In this document: positions 6,787 to 15,586 of the stretch, one piece after another
Numbering within the stretch: position 1 is the first letter of the stretch
Layout of the letters: every line of letters starts with the position of its first letter
Source: UBA7672 sp047601145
GTDB lineage: Bacteria > Pseudomonadota > Alphaproteobacteria > Caulobacterales > Hyphomonadaceae
Direction of reading: 5' to 3'
Assembly: GCA_047601145.1 (NCBI GenBank)
Contig: JASGJW010000001.1
Span: 1,984,001-2,048,000 of the forward strand
DNA length: 64,000 bases
Program-made: the position numbers and the translations under genes
The notes under the pieces: generated by a model
Databases searched by the model: none
The model's input: the letters and a program-made list of their open reading frames with translations, nothing else
Told to the model about the DNA's origin: nothing

Positions 6787-9612
6787 CTAGAACCGCTCGA
6801 GCAGGCGGTTGAGGTAGTCGATCTCTTCCTTCGTCAGCGCGCGGTTGCCGGCGCGGCGGCGGATTTCGTCGAGGATCTCGCGGGCTTTCTGGCGGTCCAG
6901 CTCCTCGGGGATTTTCACCGTATTGCCAAAGCCGCTGTCGCCATTGTTGAGGCGGCCGAGGATGTCGCGCTGGTCGCGCTCTTCCTTGGCGTTGGGATCG
7001 TTCTCGTCATTGAGGCGCGCGAGTTCAGAGGAGCGGTCCTGCAGGGCTGACATCGCCTGCTGCTGGGCTTCGCGCGCGGCGGCGAAGTCGCCACGACGAA
7101 GGGCTTCCTCGGCGCGCTTCTGCATCTCGATGGCGTTGCCGAGCAGCTGGCGCGTGCGGGCCGATTCCTGACCATAGACGCCATCGCCTTGGACGCCGGG
7201 GCGTCCGGGCTGGCCGCCGGGGCCGCCGCGATCGGCCTGCTGGCCTTGTCCCTGGCCCTGACCGGGCTGCTGTCCGGGACGCTGGCCTGGCTGATTGCCT
7301 TGCCCGCCCTGGCCTTGCTGCTGGCCCGGCTGCTGACCCTGTCCCTGGCCTTGCTGGCCTTGACCCTGCTGGCCCTGACCTTGTTGTCCCTGGCCCTGTT
7401 GCTGACCTGGCTGCTGGCCTTGGCCTTGTTGGCCCTGCTGACCGTTCTGGCCTTGCTGGCCCTGCTGTTGTTGCGGCTGGCCGCCGCCCGAGCGCATCTG
7501 TTGCTCGAGGCGCTCACGCAGTTGGCGCTGCTGGTCGGCGAGCTGCTGGCCCTTCTGCGGACCGCCGCCCTGACGCTGGGCTTCCTCGGTCTGATCGTTG
7601 AGGTCGCGCTGGTCGTTCATCGCGCGGTTGGTGTCCTGCAGCGCGCGGTTCATGGCGCGGTTCATCGGACCATCCTGCGGCTGCGTGGAGCCGCCGCCAC
7701 CGCCCATCTGCAGCTGCATGTTCTGCATCTTGTCGAGCATCTTCTGCATGTCGCTCAGAAGTTGCCGGGCCTGATCGCGCGCGCCAGTTTCGGCGAGATC
7801 GCGCAGGGCCTGCAGCATGCGGTTGAGTTCGTCATTGCCGAGCGCCTGCGGGCCGCCCTGCATGCCGCCTTGCTGCTGCTGGTCGCCTTGCGTGACGCGG
7901 CCATTGCGGATCGCATCGGCCATCTGGGCGGCGAGATAGTTCTCGATCGCCTGTTCGTACATGTCCATCAGGCGCTTGATCTCTTCCTCGGACGCGCCGC
8001 GACGCAGCGCTTCCTCGAGCGCACGGCGAGCCGCTTCAAGCGCGGCCGTGGCGTCGGCGAGGCTGCCGTATTCGGCGCGCAGGGCGATATCCCACAGGAG
8101 GTCGCCTGCGGTTTCGGCCTCGGCCTTGTCGCGCGCCGCCTCGATGATGCCGCGCGCATTGCGCAGGCCCATGAAGACGACCGGATCCTCGAAATAGTCC
8201 TCCGGCCGCCAGGTGGCGGCATCGAGGAGCATCACGGATTTCTTGACGCCTTCGGGCGCCCATTGCAGGCGCGAGGCCTGCGCGGCGGCGACGGCGTCAT
8301 AGCCGCGGCCCGGCACGCTGGTGAAATTGTCGGCGCCCGCGGGCGTCGTGTAGTCCTTCCAGTTGCGCAGCAGCGTAGCGCGCGCTTCCTGCGCCATGCG
8401 GGCGTTGGGCTGGAGGAAGATCTTGTCGGGCAGGCGATAGTCGACCAGCGGGCTTTCGGCGATCTGACCGGCGGCATCGACTGCGCGGAGTTTCACCTTC
8501 ACGTCGAGGCCCGCCCAGCGGTGCTTCACGAGGTCCTGGCTGTAGGAGCCTTCCTCTTCCTTGGGCGAGAGGGTGACTGTGTCGATCGGGATCGCATCCT
8601 CGACCACGCCGTCTTCTTTCGGGGTGTCGTTGCGCACAGCGACGAGGAACAACTTGTCGACGCCATAATCATCCGAGACCTTGTACTTGAACTCGGTTCG
8701 GTCGCCGTCGCCCATCTTGGGCGGCTCGACGAAAGAGACTGTGGGCGAGAGGTCATCGACGATGGTGAAGGGGAAGCTTGCGCGCTCGCCCCAGTAGTTC
8801 ACTGCAATGCGCATCGGCTCCTTGACGACGACGCGCCCTTCAAAGGCGCCATCGATGCCGGCCTGTGGGTTGAGCGTGACCGCGCCGCCCTTGCTCGGCA
8901 TGACGCCGATCTGCGGATGGCCGGGGCCGATGACACGGATGTTGACTTCCGATCCTTCAGGCGCACGGGCGACTTCGCCTGGCGTGAGCACGAAGGGCGC
9001 CGAGCCGGTGTAGTCGGGTGGCGTGATCCACGCCTCGATCTTCAGCGTGTGCGCGCCGAAGAGCGCGCCGACATCCGGGAAGAGGCCCTTGCCGAAGCGG
9101 TCGATCACGGCGGCGCCCGCAATCACGCTGGCGATGATGATGACGGCGGGGGCGGCGAAGCGGAGATAGAGCGGGTCGGCTTCGCGCCACTGCGTGCGAA
9201 CGTCGAACGTGTTGACCTTGAGGGCCATCGCCGCCATGCGATCGCGATGTTCCTGCCAGAGCGTCCAGCCATTGCTGTCGATGGTGGCGGGGCGGTCGGC
9301 CAGCGTGGCGAGCGGGCGGCCTTCGATCGCGGCGTCGATGAGGTCGCGCGCTTCCTCGTCGCTCGGCGCGCGCCAGACCTTCCAGCCGATCAGCGCGGTG
9401 ATGAGGAAGCCGACCCAGAAGATGACGCCGGTCGCCGCCTGCGCCTCGATCGGCATGGCGGTGTAGAGGCCGGTGAGCCAGAAGACTGCGAAGGCCGTGA
9501 ACCACAGGAGCGGCGGCAGGATCGAGCGGGTGAGATAGGGCCAGAAGAGGCTGCGCCGCGCCGAACCTATGCGGGCGTCGAGCTTGCTTCTAAGGCCAGA
9601 TCCGTCAGCCAC
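6787..9612 (-). CDS. TIGR02302-family membrane protein (DUF4175-like)
   Basis: A 941-residue protein with two N-terminal membrane helices (about residues 27-70), a third near 155-180, a long soluble region with predicted beta-rich and helical parts, and a Gln/Gly-rich low-complexity tract near residues 700-800. This layout, and the opening LDARIGSARRSLFWPYLTRS, match the TIGR02302 family, which is restricted largely to Alphaproteobacteria and has no established function. Its start overlaps the lysA stop by 8 bases, so it is probably the last gene of lptM-lysA-TIGR02302. It converges with hpt. The long plus-strand open frame over this region is a composition shadow. Confidence 0.82.
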   Translation of the reverse strand: MADGSGLRSKLDARIGSARRSLFWPYLTRSILPPLLWFTAFAVFWLTGLYTAMPIEAQAATGVIFWVGFLITALIGWKVWRAPSDEEARDLIDAAIEGRPLATLADRPATIDSNGWTLWQEHRDRMAAMALKVNTFDVRTQWREADPLYLRFAAPAVIIIASVIAGAAVIDRFGKGLFPDVGALFGAHTLKIEAWITPPDYTGSAPFVLTPGEVARAPEGSEVNIRVIGPGHPQIGVMPSKGGAVTLNPQAGIDGAFEGRVVVKEPMRIAVNYWGERASFPFTIVDDLSPTVSFVEPPKMGDGDRTEFKYKVSDDYGVDKLFLVAVRNDTPKEDGVVEDAIPIDTVTLSPKEEEGSYSQDLVKHRWAGLDVKVKLRAVDAAGQIAESPLVDYRLPDKIFLQPNARMAQEARATLLRNWKDYTTPAGADNFTSVPGRGYDAVAAAQASRLQWAPEGVKKSVMLLDAATWRPEDYFEDPVVFMGLRNARGIIEAARDKAEAETAGDLLWDIALRAEYGSLADATAALEAARRALEEALRRGASEEEIKRLMDMYEQAIENYLAAQMADAIRNGRVTQGDQQQQGGMQGGPQALGNDELNRMLQALRDLAETGARDQARQLLSDMQKMLDKMQNMQLQMGGGGGSTQPQDGPMNRAMNRALQDTNRAMNDQRDLNDQTEEAQRQGGGPQKGQQLADQQRQLRERLEQQMRSGGGQPQQQQGQQGQNGQQGQQGQGQQPGQQQGQGQQGQGQQGQGQQGQGQGQQPGQQQGQGGQGNQPGQRPGQQPGQGQGQGQQADRGGPGGQPGRPGVQGDGVYGQESARTRQLLGNAIEMQKRAEEALRRGDFAAAREAQQQAMSALQDRSSELARLNDENDPNAKEERDQRDILGRLNNGDSGFGNTVKIPEELDRQKAREILDEIRRRAGNRALTKEEIDYLNRLLERF
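7210..7510. repeat. Gln/Gly-rich low-complexity tract inside the TIGR02302 gene
   Basis: Degenerate short tandem units encode runs such as GQQGQGQQPGQQQGQG on the minus strand. On the plus strand the same bases read as CTGGCC/CTTG-type repeats. The tract varies in unit length, so it is a low-complexity expansion rather than a clean minisatellite. Length variation between strains would be expected. Confidence 0.85.
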
Positions 9613-10876
9613 TCGCTATCCAATCCGGGGCCCGTTCCAGGGCGATCATTTCCTCGAAAGTCGGCCGGCGACGGACGACCACGCAAGCATCGCCCCGAAC
9701 CAGCGCCTCTGCAACCAGCGGTCTCGAATTATACTGGGACGACAATGTGGCGCCGTATGCGCCTGCCGTCATGAAGGCCACCAGATCGCCCTCCTTGAGG
9801 GGGGGCATGGGACGGTCCTTGGCGAAGCGGTCGGTGCTCTCGCAGATGGGTCCCACGAGGTCCACGGCGCGGCGCGGGGCCCCAAGTGCGGGCGTTCTGA
9901 CGGGCAGGACCTCATGATAGGCCTCGTAGAGGGCGGGCCGCAGCAGGTCGTTCATTCCGGCGTCGAGGACGATGAAGGTGCGGCCGTCGCGCTCTTTCAC
10001 GTACTCCACCTTCGAGATCAAAACTCCGGCATTGCCGGCGATTAACCGTCCTGGTTCGAAAATAAGCTGGACGTCGAGATTGCCCAGCACGTCGCGGGCC
10101 TGGCGCGCATAGAGGGTCGGGCTGTCGGGGTCCTCGCCGTCCTTGTAGGGAACGCCGAGGCCGCCGCCGAAGTCGACGCGGGAGATCGCAAAGCCGCGGT
10201 CGCGCAGGCGGCGAACGAGGCCGACGACTTTCTCCCACGCCTGGCGGAACTGCTCGACGCGCATGATCTGGCTGCCGATGTGCACGGCGACGCCGACGGG
10301 ATCGATGTTCGGCAGGCGGCTGGCTTCCTCGTAGAACTTGTCGGCCTCGTGCCAGGCGATGCCAAATTTGGTTTCCGGGGTTCCGGTCGAGATGTGGGCG
10401 TGACCGCCGGCCTCGACATGCGGGTTGATGCGGAAGGCGATCGGCGCGCGCTTGCCCATCTCCTGCGCGATTCTCGCGAGGCGGTGGAGTTCAGGCAGGG
10501 ATTCGACGTTGAACTGGTGGATGCCTTTGGAGAGGCCGAGCTTCATCTCCTCGGCCGTCTTGGCGACGCCGGAGAAGACGATGCGGCTTGCCGGCACGCC
10601 CGCCTCGAGCGCGCGCAGGAGTTCACCGCCCGAGACGACGTCCGCGCCCGCGCCGACCGAGGCGAGGGTGGCGAGCACGCCGATATTGGAGTTGGCCTTG
10701 ACCGCGAAGGCGATCAGCACGTTGCGGTTGGCGAAGGCTTCCGCGAGCACATTGTAGTGCCGGCGCAGCGTCGCGTCGGAATAGACATAGGCTGGCGTGC
10801 CGAGCTCACGCGCCACTGCTTCCAGTGACACGTCCTCGCAGTGAAGGACGCCATTGCGGTAGGCGAAGTGATGCAT
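9605..10876 (-). CDS. lysA: Diaminopimelate decarboxylase
   Basis: A 423-residue fold-III PLP enzyme. The PLP lysine lies in IAFAVKANSN, HIGSQ carries the conserved histidine, and the glycine-rich PLP-phosphate region (GGGLGVPY) and FEPGRLIAGNAG are all present, as is the C-terminal GPICESTD active-site motif. It converts meso-diaminopimelate to L-lysine in the cytoplasm. The start MHHFAYRNG matches the usual alphaproteobacterial N-terminus; the open frame continues to 11446 without supporting homology. The gene lies 68 bases after lptM and overlaps the next gene by 8 bases. Confidence 0.95.
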   Translation of the reverse strand: MHHFAYRNGVLHCEDVSLEAVARELGTPAYVYSDATLRRHYNVLAEAFANRNVLIAFAVKANSNIGVLATLASVGAGADVVSGGELLRALEAGVPASRIVFSGVAKTAEEMKLGLSKGIHQFNVESLPELHRLARIAQEMGKRAPIAFRINPHVEAGGHAHISTGTPETKFGIAWHEADKFYEEASRLPNIDPVGVAVHIGSQIMRVEQFRQAWEKVVGLVRRLRDRGFAISRVDFGGGLGVPYKDGEDPDSPTLYARQARDVLGNLDVQLIFEPGRLIAGNAGVLISKVEYVKERDGRTFIVLDAGMNDLLRPALYEAYHEVLPVRTPALGAPRRAVDLVGPICESTDRFAKDRPMPPLKEGDLVAFMTAGAYGATLSSQYNSRPLVAEALVRGDACVVVRRRPTFEEMIALERAPDWIASG

Positions 10877-10944
10877 CGTCAGGTCCCGGCTCAGCCTTGA
10901 CGCGAGGTAGCGGAAGCAGGGTGTCGTGTCACCCCGGCAACGAC

Positions 10945-11208
10945 CTATTGCGGTGAGGGCGTTGCCGCGGGCGGCGTAACCTGCTGCTCGAGTTCCTTGC
11001 GGCGCTGTTCGTTGGCAGCCTTGCGCGCGGCGTCCTGACGTTCTTTTTCGGCTTTCGCGGCGTCTTCGGCAGCCTTGATGGTGCGCGGATCGCTGGCGCC
11101 TTCGTTTGGCGGATCGCCCCACAGTGGCGGCGGGCGCACGAGATCGCCGCGCAGGCCGCAGGCGGAGAGCAGGGCGGCAAGGCCAAGCGCAAGCACGATG
11201 CGGGTCAC
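10945..11208 (-). CDS. LptM/YifL-like small lipoprotein
   Basis: An 87-residue lipoprotein starting at a GTG with CGGAG upstream at good spacing. The signal VTRIVLALGLAALLSAC ends in a lipobox with the acylated Cys, followed directly by GLRGDLVRPPPLWGDPP, the short motif of the LptM (YifL) family. In enterobacteria LptM assists assembly of the LptDE lipopolysaccharide transporter in the outer membrane; the same role is inferred. The remainder is an Ala/Lys/Glu-rich helix. Its place directly upstream of lysA is the usual one for the family. In related genomes argH commonly lies just upstream, but here it is 6 kb away. Confidence 0.78.
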   Translation of the reverse strand: MTRIVLALGLAALLSACGLRGDLVRPPPLWGDPPNEGASDPRTIKAAEDAAKAEKERQDAARKAANEQRRKELEQQVTPPAATPSPQ

Positions 11209-11391
11209 GGCGTAGCTCCGGTTGACTGCCCCTCTTCGCCTGATCGGCGGGTGGACCGGGAATGTCAACCAGCGCTTGCCGTGGCCGGACCATCGGCACG
11301 GCGGAGCAGTCGGTCCACCGGCGAGGGGGTTCATTTACAACGCGGGTGCGCTGTGCATGCTTATGGATCACGTGCGAGCAGGGGGGTGCGC

Positions 11392-12096
11392 ATGACTGGG
11401 ACGAACGATTCCAACGGCCATGGCCTATGGACAGCGATCGGCGCAATCGGCGGATTGTTGGCCGGAGCAGCAGCGGTCGTAACTTTGTTCATCGCGAAGC
11501 CGGACATCATTACCATAGTCGTGCCGACGCAGACGTTGCGCGAAGTCGTCGTCAAAGCGGAGGCGCGAGAAGGCGTTGCGGTTGCACCGGCCGTATCGCC
11601 CTCCGCGCCGCCCGCCGCGACAGCCCCGCCGCCGGCTCCGGCGGACGCTTCAGCCGCGCAGGTGCTCGGGCCTGGTCTTTCGGTTGCGCTGGTCAGCGTT
11701 GCGGACGTGAAGGACAAGTTTGTGGCGACCGTGCGCTTCTCCAACAGTACCGACAGCGCTCTCGGTGTCGCTCTCCTGGGGACCAGTTCGTCGCACGCCG
11801 AGTTCAACATCACCGATGTCATGGGCGGCTCGTGTCAGATGATTCAGGGAGGAGAGGGCTGGGGCACGCTGAACTGGAGGCCCGCCAGCGGCGCGGTGGG
11901 CAACGACCAGGGCGAGTATCGCCAGGTGCCACCGCAAGGAAGCGCATTGCACACGCTGATCTTCAACAAGCAACGTTGTAACGCCCCGCCGGCCGGTGAA
12001 AATCCCGTGTCCATCAGCGGCTCCTTCATGGTGCTGAGTGGAGACGAGCGACGCATGCAGGCAGTCTCGTTCGAGAATATTCCTCTCCGGAAGTAG
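11392..12096 (+). CDS. Hypothetical single-pass membrane protein
   Basis: A 234-residue protein not recognised. It has a short cytoplasmic N-terminus, one membrane helix (about residues 13-38, AIGAIGGLLAGAAAVVTLF), an Ala/Pro-rich linker, and a C-terminal domain of predicted beta structure with three cysteines that could form disulfides outside the cytoplasm. The ATG at 11392 has AGGGGGG upstream; the frame is open 141 bases further but that part overlaps lptM's promoter region on the other strand. It is the first gene of the stretch that separates lptM from argH. Confidence 0.6.
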   Translation: MTGTNDSNGHGLWTAIGAIGGLLAGAAAVVTLFIAKPDIITIVVPTQTLREVVVKAEAREGVAVAPAVSPSAPPAATAPPPAPADASAAQVLGPGLSVALVSVADVKDKFVATVRFSNSTDSALGVALLGTSSSHAEFNITDVMGGSCQMIQGGEGWGTLNWRPASGAVGNDQGEYRQVPPQGSALHTLIFNKQRCNAPPAGENPVSISGSFMVLSGDERRMQAVSFENIPLRK

Positions 12097-12211
12097 GGCG
12101 GTTTCGCCTGGCCGCCGACGCGCTCATCGAAAACGACCTGTCGGTGGCTGGATGGAGGCAGCCTGACTGGGGTGACGCCGGGATTGTCGCTTGGGAATGG
12201 CGGCCGGCGCG

Positions 12212-12763
12212 CTACCGGCGCGGCGGCAGCATGCGGAACATGGTATTGTCCTTCAGGACGTAGTGGTGGAAGAGGGCCGCAGCGGCGTGCAGGCCCAGCA
12301 GGAAATATCCGATCGTTCCGGCGGTTTCGTGGAGTTCTTCCACCTGCTCTGCCAGCCCCTCGCTGGCCCCTGTCAGTGGCGGAAGGCCGAAGGGGATCGG
12401 ATTGCCATCGGCGCTGAGGATCATCCAGCCGGCAATCGGCATCGCGACAAGCCAGACATAGATGGCGGCGTGTGCAGCGATTGCCAGCCAGCCCATGAGG
12501 CGGGGCGGCGCCGGTGTGATCGGCGGCGTCTTCCAGACGAACACGCGCAAGCCGCCACGAAGCATGACCAGCGCAAGCACGGCGAGGCCAAGCATGAAGT
12601 GCCAGGTCTTGAGACCTTCGCGGAGGTCGCTGCCGCGCGGAAAATTCTCGCGCAGCAGGATGCAGGCGTAAACGGCCGTGATCAGCAGCAGCATGATCCA
12701 GTGAAGGGCAATGGCGCTGTTGGGATAGTGACGGGCGGGCGGGGAAACGGTCTCGTCTGTCAT
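12212..12763 (-). CDS. Cytochrome b561 family protein
   Basis: A 183-residue protein with four membrane helices and conserved histidines in ALHWIM (helix 1), WHFMLG (helix 2), AAHAAIYVWL (helix 3) and LLGLHAAAALFHHYV (helix 4). This is the pattern of the prokaryotic b561 (CybB/YodB) diheme proteins, which move electrons from the quinone pool, often to periplasmic acceptors or superoxide. The ATG at 12763 is preceded by AGGAG seven bases upstream. A longer open frame to 13339 is a shadow of the GNAT gene. No obvious redox partner adjoins it. Confidence 0.85.
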   Translation of the reverse strand: MTDETVSPPARHYPNSAIALHWIMLLLITAVYACILLRENFPRGSDLREGLKTWHFMLGLAVLALVMLRGGLRVFVWKTPPITPAPPRLMGWLAIAAHAAIYVWLVAMPIAGWMILSADGNPIPFGLPPLTGASEGLAEQVEELHETAGTIGYFLLGLHAAAALFHHYVLKDNTMFRMLPPRR

Positions 12764-12872
12764 GTCGGTCTCCTGCTCGCCACCAAGCGTGCGCGAGCGG
12801 GAGACGCGTTGACGGCGGTCAATGCGCGCGACCTCGATCACAGCAGGATGTGCGGGCAGGTGGGAATGCGTT

Positions 12873-13361
12873 TCAAAGTCGCCTGTAGAGATAGACGGAT
12901 GGCAGCCCGACAGCGAAGCCAACCTTCTCATAGGCGCGCCGGGCAGGTGCGTGGCTGGGGTCGCCGCCTGTGCCGACCGTGGCCAGCTCCATGCCTGCCG
13001 CCTTGAGGGCTGCGAGGGCGTGCTCGTAGAGCGCCGTGCCGATGCCTTTGCCGCCATGGTCAGGATGAACGGCGTTGAGCGTGATCTCGCCGACCTTCGG
13101 GGCGATGCCGGTTTTCCAGGAGACGAAGCCGGCGATGACGCCATTTTCTTCGGCCACCGCGATAGCGTGGCCGCTGTCGGGTCTCGCCATGGCGTCGAGC
13201 AGATCGCCTTGCTCCTTCTCGGCCGCGTTGAGGCCGAGCTTGGCGATCGCCGGCCCGACGAGGGCGCGGAAGGACGCAAACACAGGTGCGAAAGCGGCGG
13301 TGCGTATCGCGTGGAGCGCAGGCAGGTCTGCCGACGCAAAGGTGCGGATCAAGAGAGACAT
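12873..13361 (-). CDS. GNAT family N-acetyltransferase
   Basis: A 162-residue GNAT protein. The acetyl-CoA pyrophosphate loop is HPDHGGKGIGTALYEHAL (the R/QxxGxG/A motif), preceded by the GEITLNAVHP strand and followed by ARRAYEKVGF, the usual C-terminal helix. The substrate is unknown; N-terminal features such as IRTFASADLPALHAIR suggest small-molecule or peptide acetylation, but nothing in the context fixes it. It precedes cytochrome b561 by 109 bases on the same strand. Confidence 0.82.
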   Translation of the reverse strand: MSLLIRTFASADLPALHAIRTAAFAPVFASFRALVGPAIAKLGLNAAEKEQGDLLDAMARPDSGHAIAVAEENGVIAGFVSWKTGIAPKVGEITLNAVHPDHGGKGIGTALYEHALAALKAAGMELATVGTGGDPSHAPARRAYEKVGFAVGLPSVYLYRRL

Positions 13362-13616
13362 GATGTCTGTCCGTTTGTCAGATGAAGGATGTGGTCGCGG
13401 CGGAAAGGCCGCGAAGCTGGGCGTGCGCTAGTGCGTCTCGCGCCAGCGGCCGGACAGGCAATTGTGTATCACGACAATCAAGGCCGGTTCTCCCTGACGG
13501 ACATTGTGCGCAGTATGTGGGCCTGGCGCAAGTTGAGGCTCGCTGCCGCCATAGGGCTGGCAGCAGCGTCGGGATAGGGTGCCAGAATCGCGAGCTTTTG
13601 CGCCCGGGAGGTTTCG

Positions 13617-14231
13617 TTGACAGAGCTGAGGACTGAGCAGGACCTGCGCACGATCTACAAGCAGCCGGGCGGCGGCGCGGTCGGCAAGAATATCGCGCAG
13701 ATCGACAGCCATTTCGCCGGCTTCATTCGGCTGTCGCCTTTTCTCTGCATCGGGACGATGGGCGAGAACGGGCTGGGCGATGTGTCGCCGCGCGGCGGTG
13801 AGCCGGGCTTTGTGCATGTGCTCGATGCGCGCACCCTCGCCATGCCGGACCGGCCGGGAAACAATCGGCTCGACTCGCTCGGCAACATCACGCGCAACCC
13901 CGGCGTGGGGTTGCTGTTCTTCGTGCCTGGCTTCGAGGACACGCTGCGCGTCAATGGCCTCGCGCGTGTGACCGATGATCCGGAGCTGATGCAGCGCTTT
14001 ACGGCTGATGGAAAACCGCCACGCTCCGTCGTCGTGATCGACGTGAAGGAGGCGTATCTCCATTGCGCGAAGGCGATCAGGCGTGCGGGGCTGTGGACGA
14101 AAGAGGCGCAGGTTGATCGCGCGGCTTTCCCGACTGCCGGCGAAATCTATCGCGACCAGCTCAAGCTGGGGACGGAAGTCGCGAAGATTGACGCTGCGCT
14201 CGATAGAGATGCGCGCGAAAACCTTTACTAA
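13617..14231 (+). CDS. PPOX-type FMN-dependent flavoprotein (pyridoxamine-phosphate-oxidase fold)
   Basis: A 204-residue protein of the split-barrel FMN family. The segment FLCIGTMGENGLGDVSPRGGEPGFVHVLD and the later PGNNRLDSLGNI and RVNGLARV motifs are those of the MSMEG_1061-like PPOX branch, which are soluble FMN-binding oxidoreductases of unsettled substrate. The start is a TTG with GGGAGG upstream at good spacing. The preceding 255 bases (13362-13616) hold no supported gene. It is not a canonical PdxH: it lacks the substrate-binding C-terminus of that enzyme. Confidence 0.75.
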   Translation: MTELRTEQDLRTIYKQPGGGAVGKNIAQIDSHFAGFIRLSPFLCIGTMGENGLGDVSPRGGEPGFVHVLDARTLAMPDRPGNNRLDSLGNITRNPGVGLLFFVPGFEDTLRVNGLARVTDDPELMQRFTADGKPPRSVVVIDVKEAYLHCAKAIRRAGLWTKEAQVDRAAFPTAGEIYRDQLKLGTEVAKIDAALDRDARENLY

Positions 14232-14363
14232 GCGAGACAGATCCCTCGCGCGCTCAAAGAAGGGCAAGCCCTGATGGTGGCCGGCGTGCTTCCGTCCAAG
14301 GCTGTTTCGAACAATTCGGCCAAGATTTTTCGACAAATTTCAATGTCGGACAGGGTCTGGACA

Positions 14364-14385
14364 AATATAAGGAATTCCCTATATT
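14364..14385. promoter_or_regulatory. Near-perfect palindrome abutting the start codon of the 14386 gene
   Basis: A 22-base palindrome centred on GAATTC, with arms AATATAAGG and CCTATATT and only one mismatched base pair. It ends immediately before the ATG at 14386 and contains the AAGGA ribosome-binding sequence. The second gene of the operon encodes an HTH protein, so this is the obvious candidate for its autoregulatory operator, blocking both transcription and ribosome access. The function is inference; the symmetry is directly visible. Confidence 0.6.
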
Positions 14386-14760
14386 ATGTCTGACGAACCA
14401 ATAGCGCCTTATGTGGCGGAAGGTATCGATGCTGGCGACGAACTTCGCACGCTTGGACTAGCGATCGCACGCCGTGCGCTGCTTCACATGCAGGCCATCG
14501 TGGCTTGCCAGCGTGACTACGAAAGCGACCAAGTCTTTCACGACTGCATGGACATCGACATCTATAAGGCCGAGTTCGACGATGGTTTCATCCTCTATGT
14601 GGTCGAGAAGGAGCAGGACGGAAGCCTTCGCCTGACACTTATGCTGGCAGGCAAGATTGGCGACTTTGGCCAGTCTGATGAAAGAAGTGTCTGGAGTCGT
14701 CGGGCGATCGAGACCGTCAAACAGATGGTCGAGACTAGAGTTGAGGACTTTTTCGAATGA
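14386..14760 (+). CDS. Hypothetical protein, first gene of an HTH module
   Basis: A 124-residue acidic protein, not recognised. It has a helical N-terminus with LARALLHMQAIVACQRD-like features, a central beta section (FDDGFILYVVEKEQDGSLRLTLML) and a helical C-terminus. Its stop overlaps the start of the downstream HTH gene (ATGA), so the two are translationally coupled. The arrangement (small protein, then a Cro/C1-type regulator, with a palindrome at the start) resembles HigBA-like toxin-antitoxin operons, but the protein does not show RelE/HigB catalytic residues I could identify. Function unknown. Confidence 0.6.
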   Translation: MSDEPIAPYVAEGIDAGDELRTLGLAIARRALLHMQAIVACQRDYESDQVFHDCMDIDIYKAEFDDGFILYVVEKEQDGSLRLTLMLAGKIGDFGQSDERSVWSRRAIETVKQMVETRVEDFFE

Positions 14761-15170
14761 GTGCGCGCAAGCAAGCAAGATCAGATCGTACCAAGATGGG
14801 AAGCGCAGAAAAGCGCGGATCATTTTTTGAGCTGATCGAAGAGATCGGACGCGACGATGTCGCGCATGGTCGCTCACCTGCAGTCGCGGGCGCAGCATTT
14901 CGCGCAGCTGCAATTGTTCGCGCGATGCGCAAAGCGGGCGGCTTGTCCCAGGTGGATTTGGCGAAGCGATTGGGACTTTCGCAGGCGCGCATTAGCGAAA
15001 TCGAGGCCGGGCTAGGCGCGCAGGGTCCAACTTGGGACTTGATGGAGCGGATCGCAAGCGCGTGTGACTCCAAGATTCTGATTTCGCCACACGATACGGG
15101 CCTTGCGTTGGATGCCGCGGAGTTTCCGGAATCGCTGCGATACTGGAAGCTCGCAGCTCTGCCAGGCTGA
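14757..15170 (+). CDS. XRE-family HTH transcriptional regulator
   Basis: A 137-residue protein with a Cro/C1 helix-turn-helix at about residues 57-110; the recognition region is SQVDLAKRLGLSQARISEIEAG. The N-terminal ~50 residues are basic then helical, and the C-terminus is short. Single HTH antitoxins of this size often repress their own operon, here probably through the palindrome at 14364-14385. The gene is coupled to the upstream 124-residue protein by an ATGA overlap and followed after 10 bases by a small membrane protein. Confidence 0.78.
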   Translation: MSARKQARSDRTKMGSAEKRGSFFELIEEIGRDDVAHGRSPAVAGAAFRAAAIVRAMRKAGGLSQVDLAKRLGLSQARISEIEAGLGAQGPTWDLMERIASACDSKILISPHDTGLALDAAEFPESLRYWKLAALPG

Positions 15171-15180
15171 AAGGTATTCT

Positions 15181-15456
15181 ATGTGGTGGCCATTTCTAAA
15201 AGAGGTGCTTGGATTTCTAGGCGGCGCTCTTTTGGTCGCCCCATGGCTTCGCGATTTTGCAAGACGTGTTTCGGCCGCGAAGCTCGACCAAGTCAGCGCA
15301 AAAGGTTCAGTGGGCGAGGTTCTACGGCAGCTTCAGGCTGAGGATGTCAGTTGGCTGAGCAAGCCCAAGGCTCTCGATCTCACTTTCACGATTGCTGGCC
15401 TCGTTCTCGTCAGTATAGCCTTTGGCATCAGCCTGTGCCTGGCTTGGCCGAGCTAG
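15181..15456 (+). CDS. Small hypothetical membrane protein
   Basis: A 91-residue protein with a hydrophobic N-terminal segment (FLKEVLGFLGGALLVAPWL, about 4-22), a charged middle, and a C-terminal membrane helix (LDLTFTIAGLVLVSIAFGIS, about 66-85). It is not recognised. It starts 10 bases after the HTH gene stop and so is probably the third gene of the 14386-15456 operon. A two-helix protein in a toxin-antitoxin-like setting could be a membrane effector, but that is speculation. The ATG at 15181 is preferred over upstream in-frame starts that lie inside the HTH gene. Confidence 0.55.
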   Translation: MWWPFLKEVLGFLGGALLVAPWLRDFARRVSAAKLDQVSAKGSVGEVLRQLQAEDVSWLSKPKALDLTFTIAGLVLVSIAFGISLCLAWPS

Positions 15457-15586
15457 CGAAAAGTTGCGAAGGGCGTCTCGCCAACCAGCGCTCCAGGCCA
15501 ACTGCTACTTCCACGCCGCGGCGCCGATGACATGGAGCGCACGCAGGTCGGCCAGGGCGTCAGAGTGGACATCCGCCATGTCTGGC

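Noticed and set aside
7189..9774. 861-residue plus-strand open frame
   Set aside because: It is Leu/Ala/Arg-rich, lies exactly opposite the TIGR02302 gene, and has no recognisable domain. It is a high-GC antisense shadow.
14386..15170. Calling the first two genes a HigBA toxin-antitoxin pair
   Set aside because: The HTH partner fits, but the first protein shows no RelE/HigB-type catalytic pattern that I can identify.
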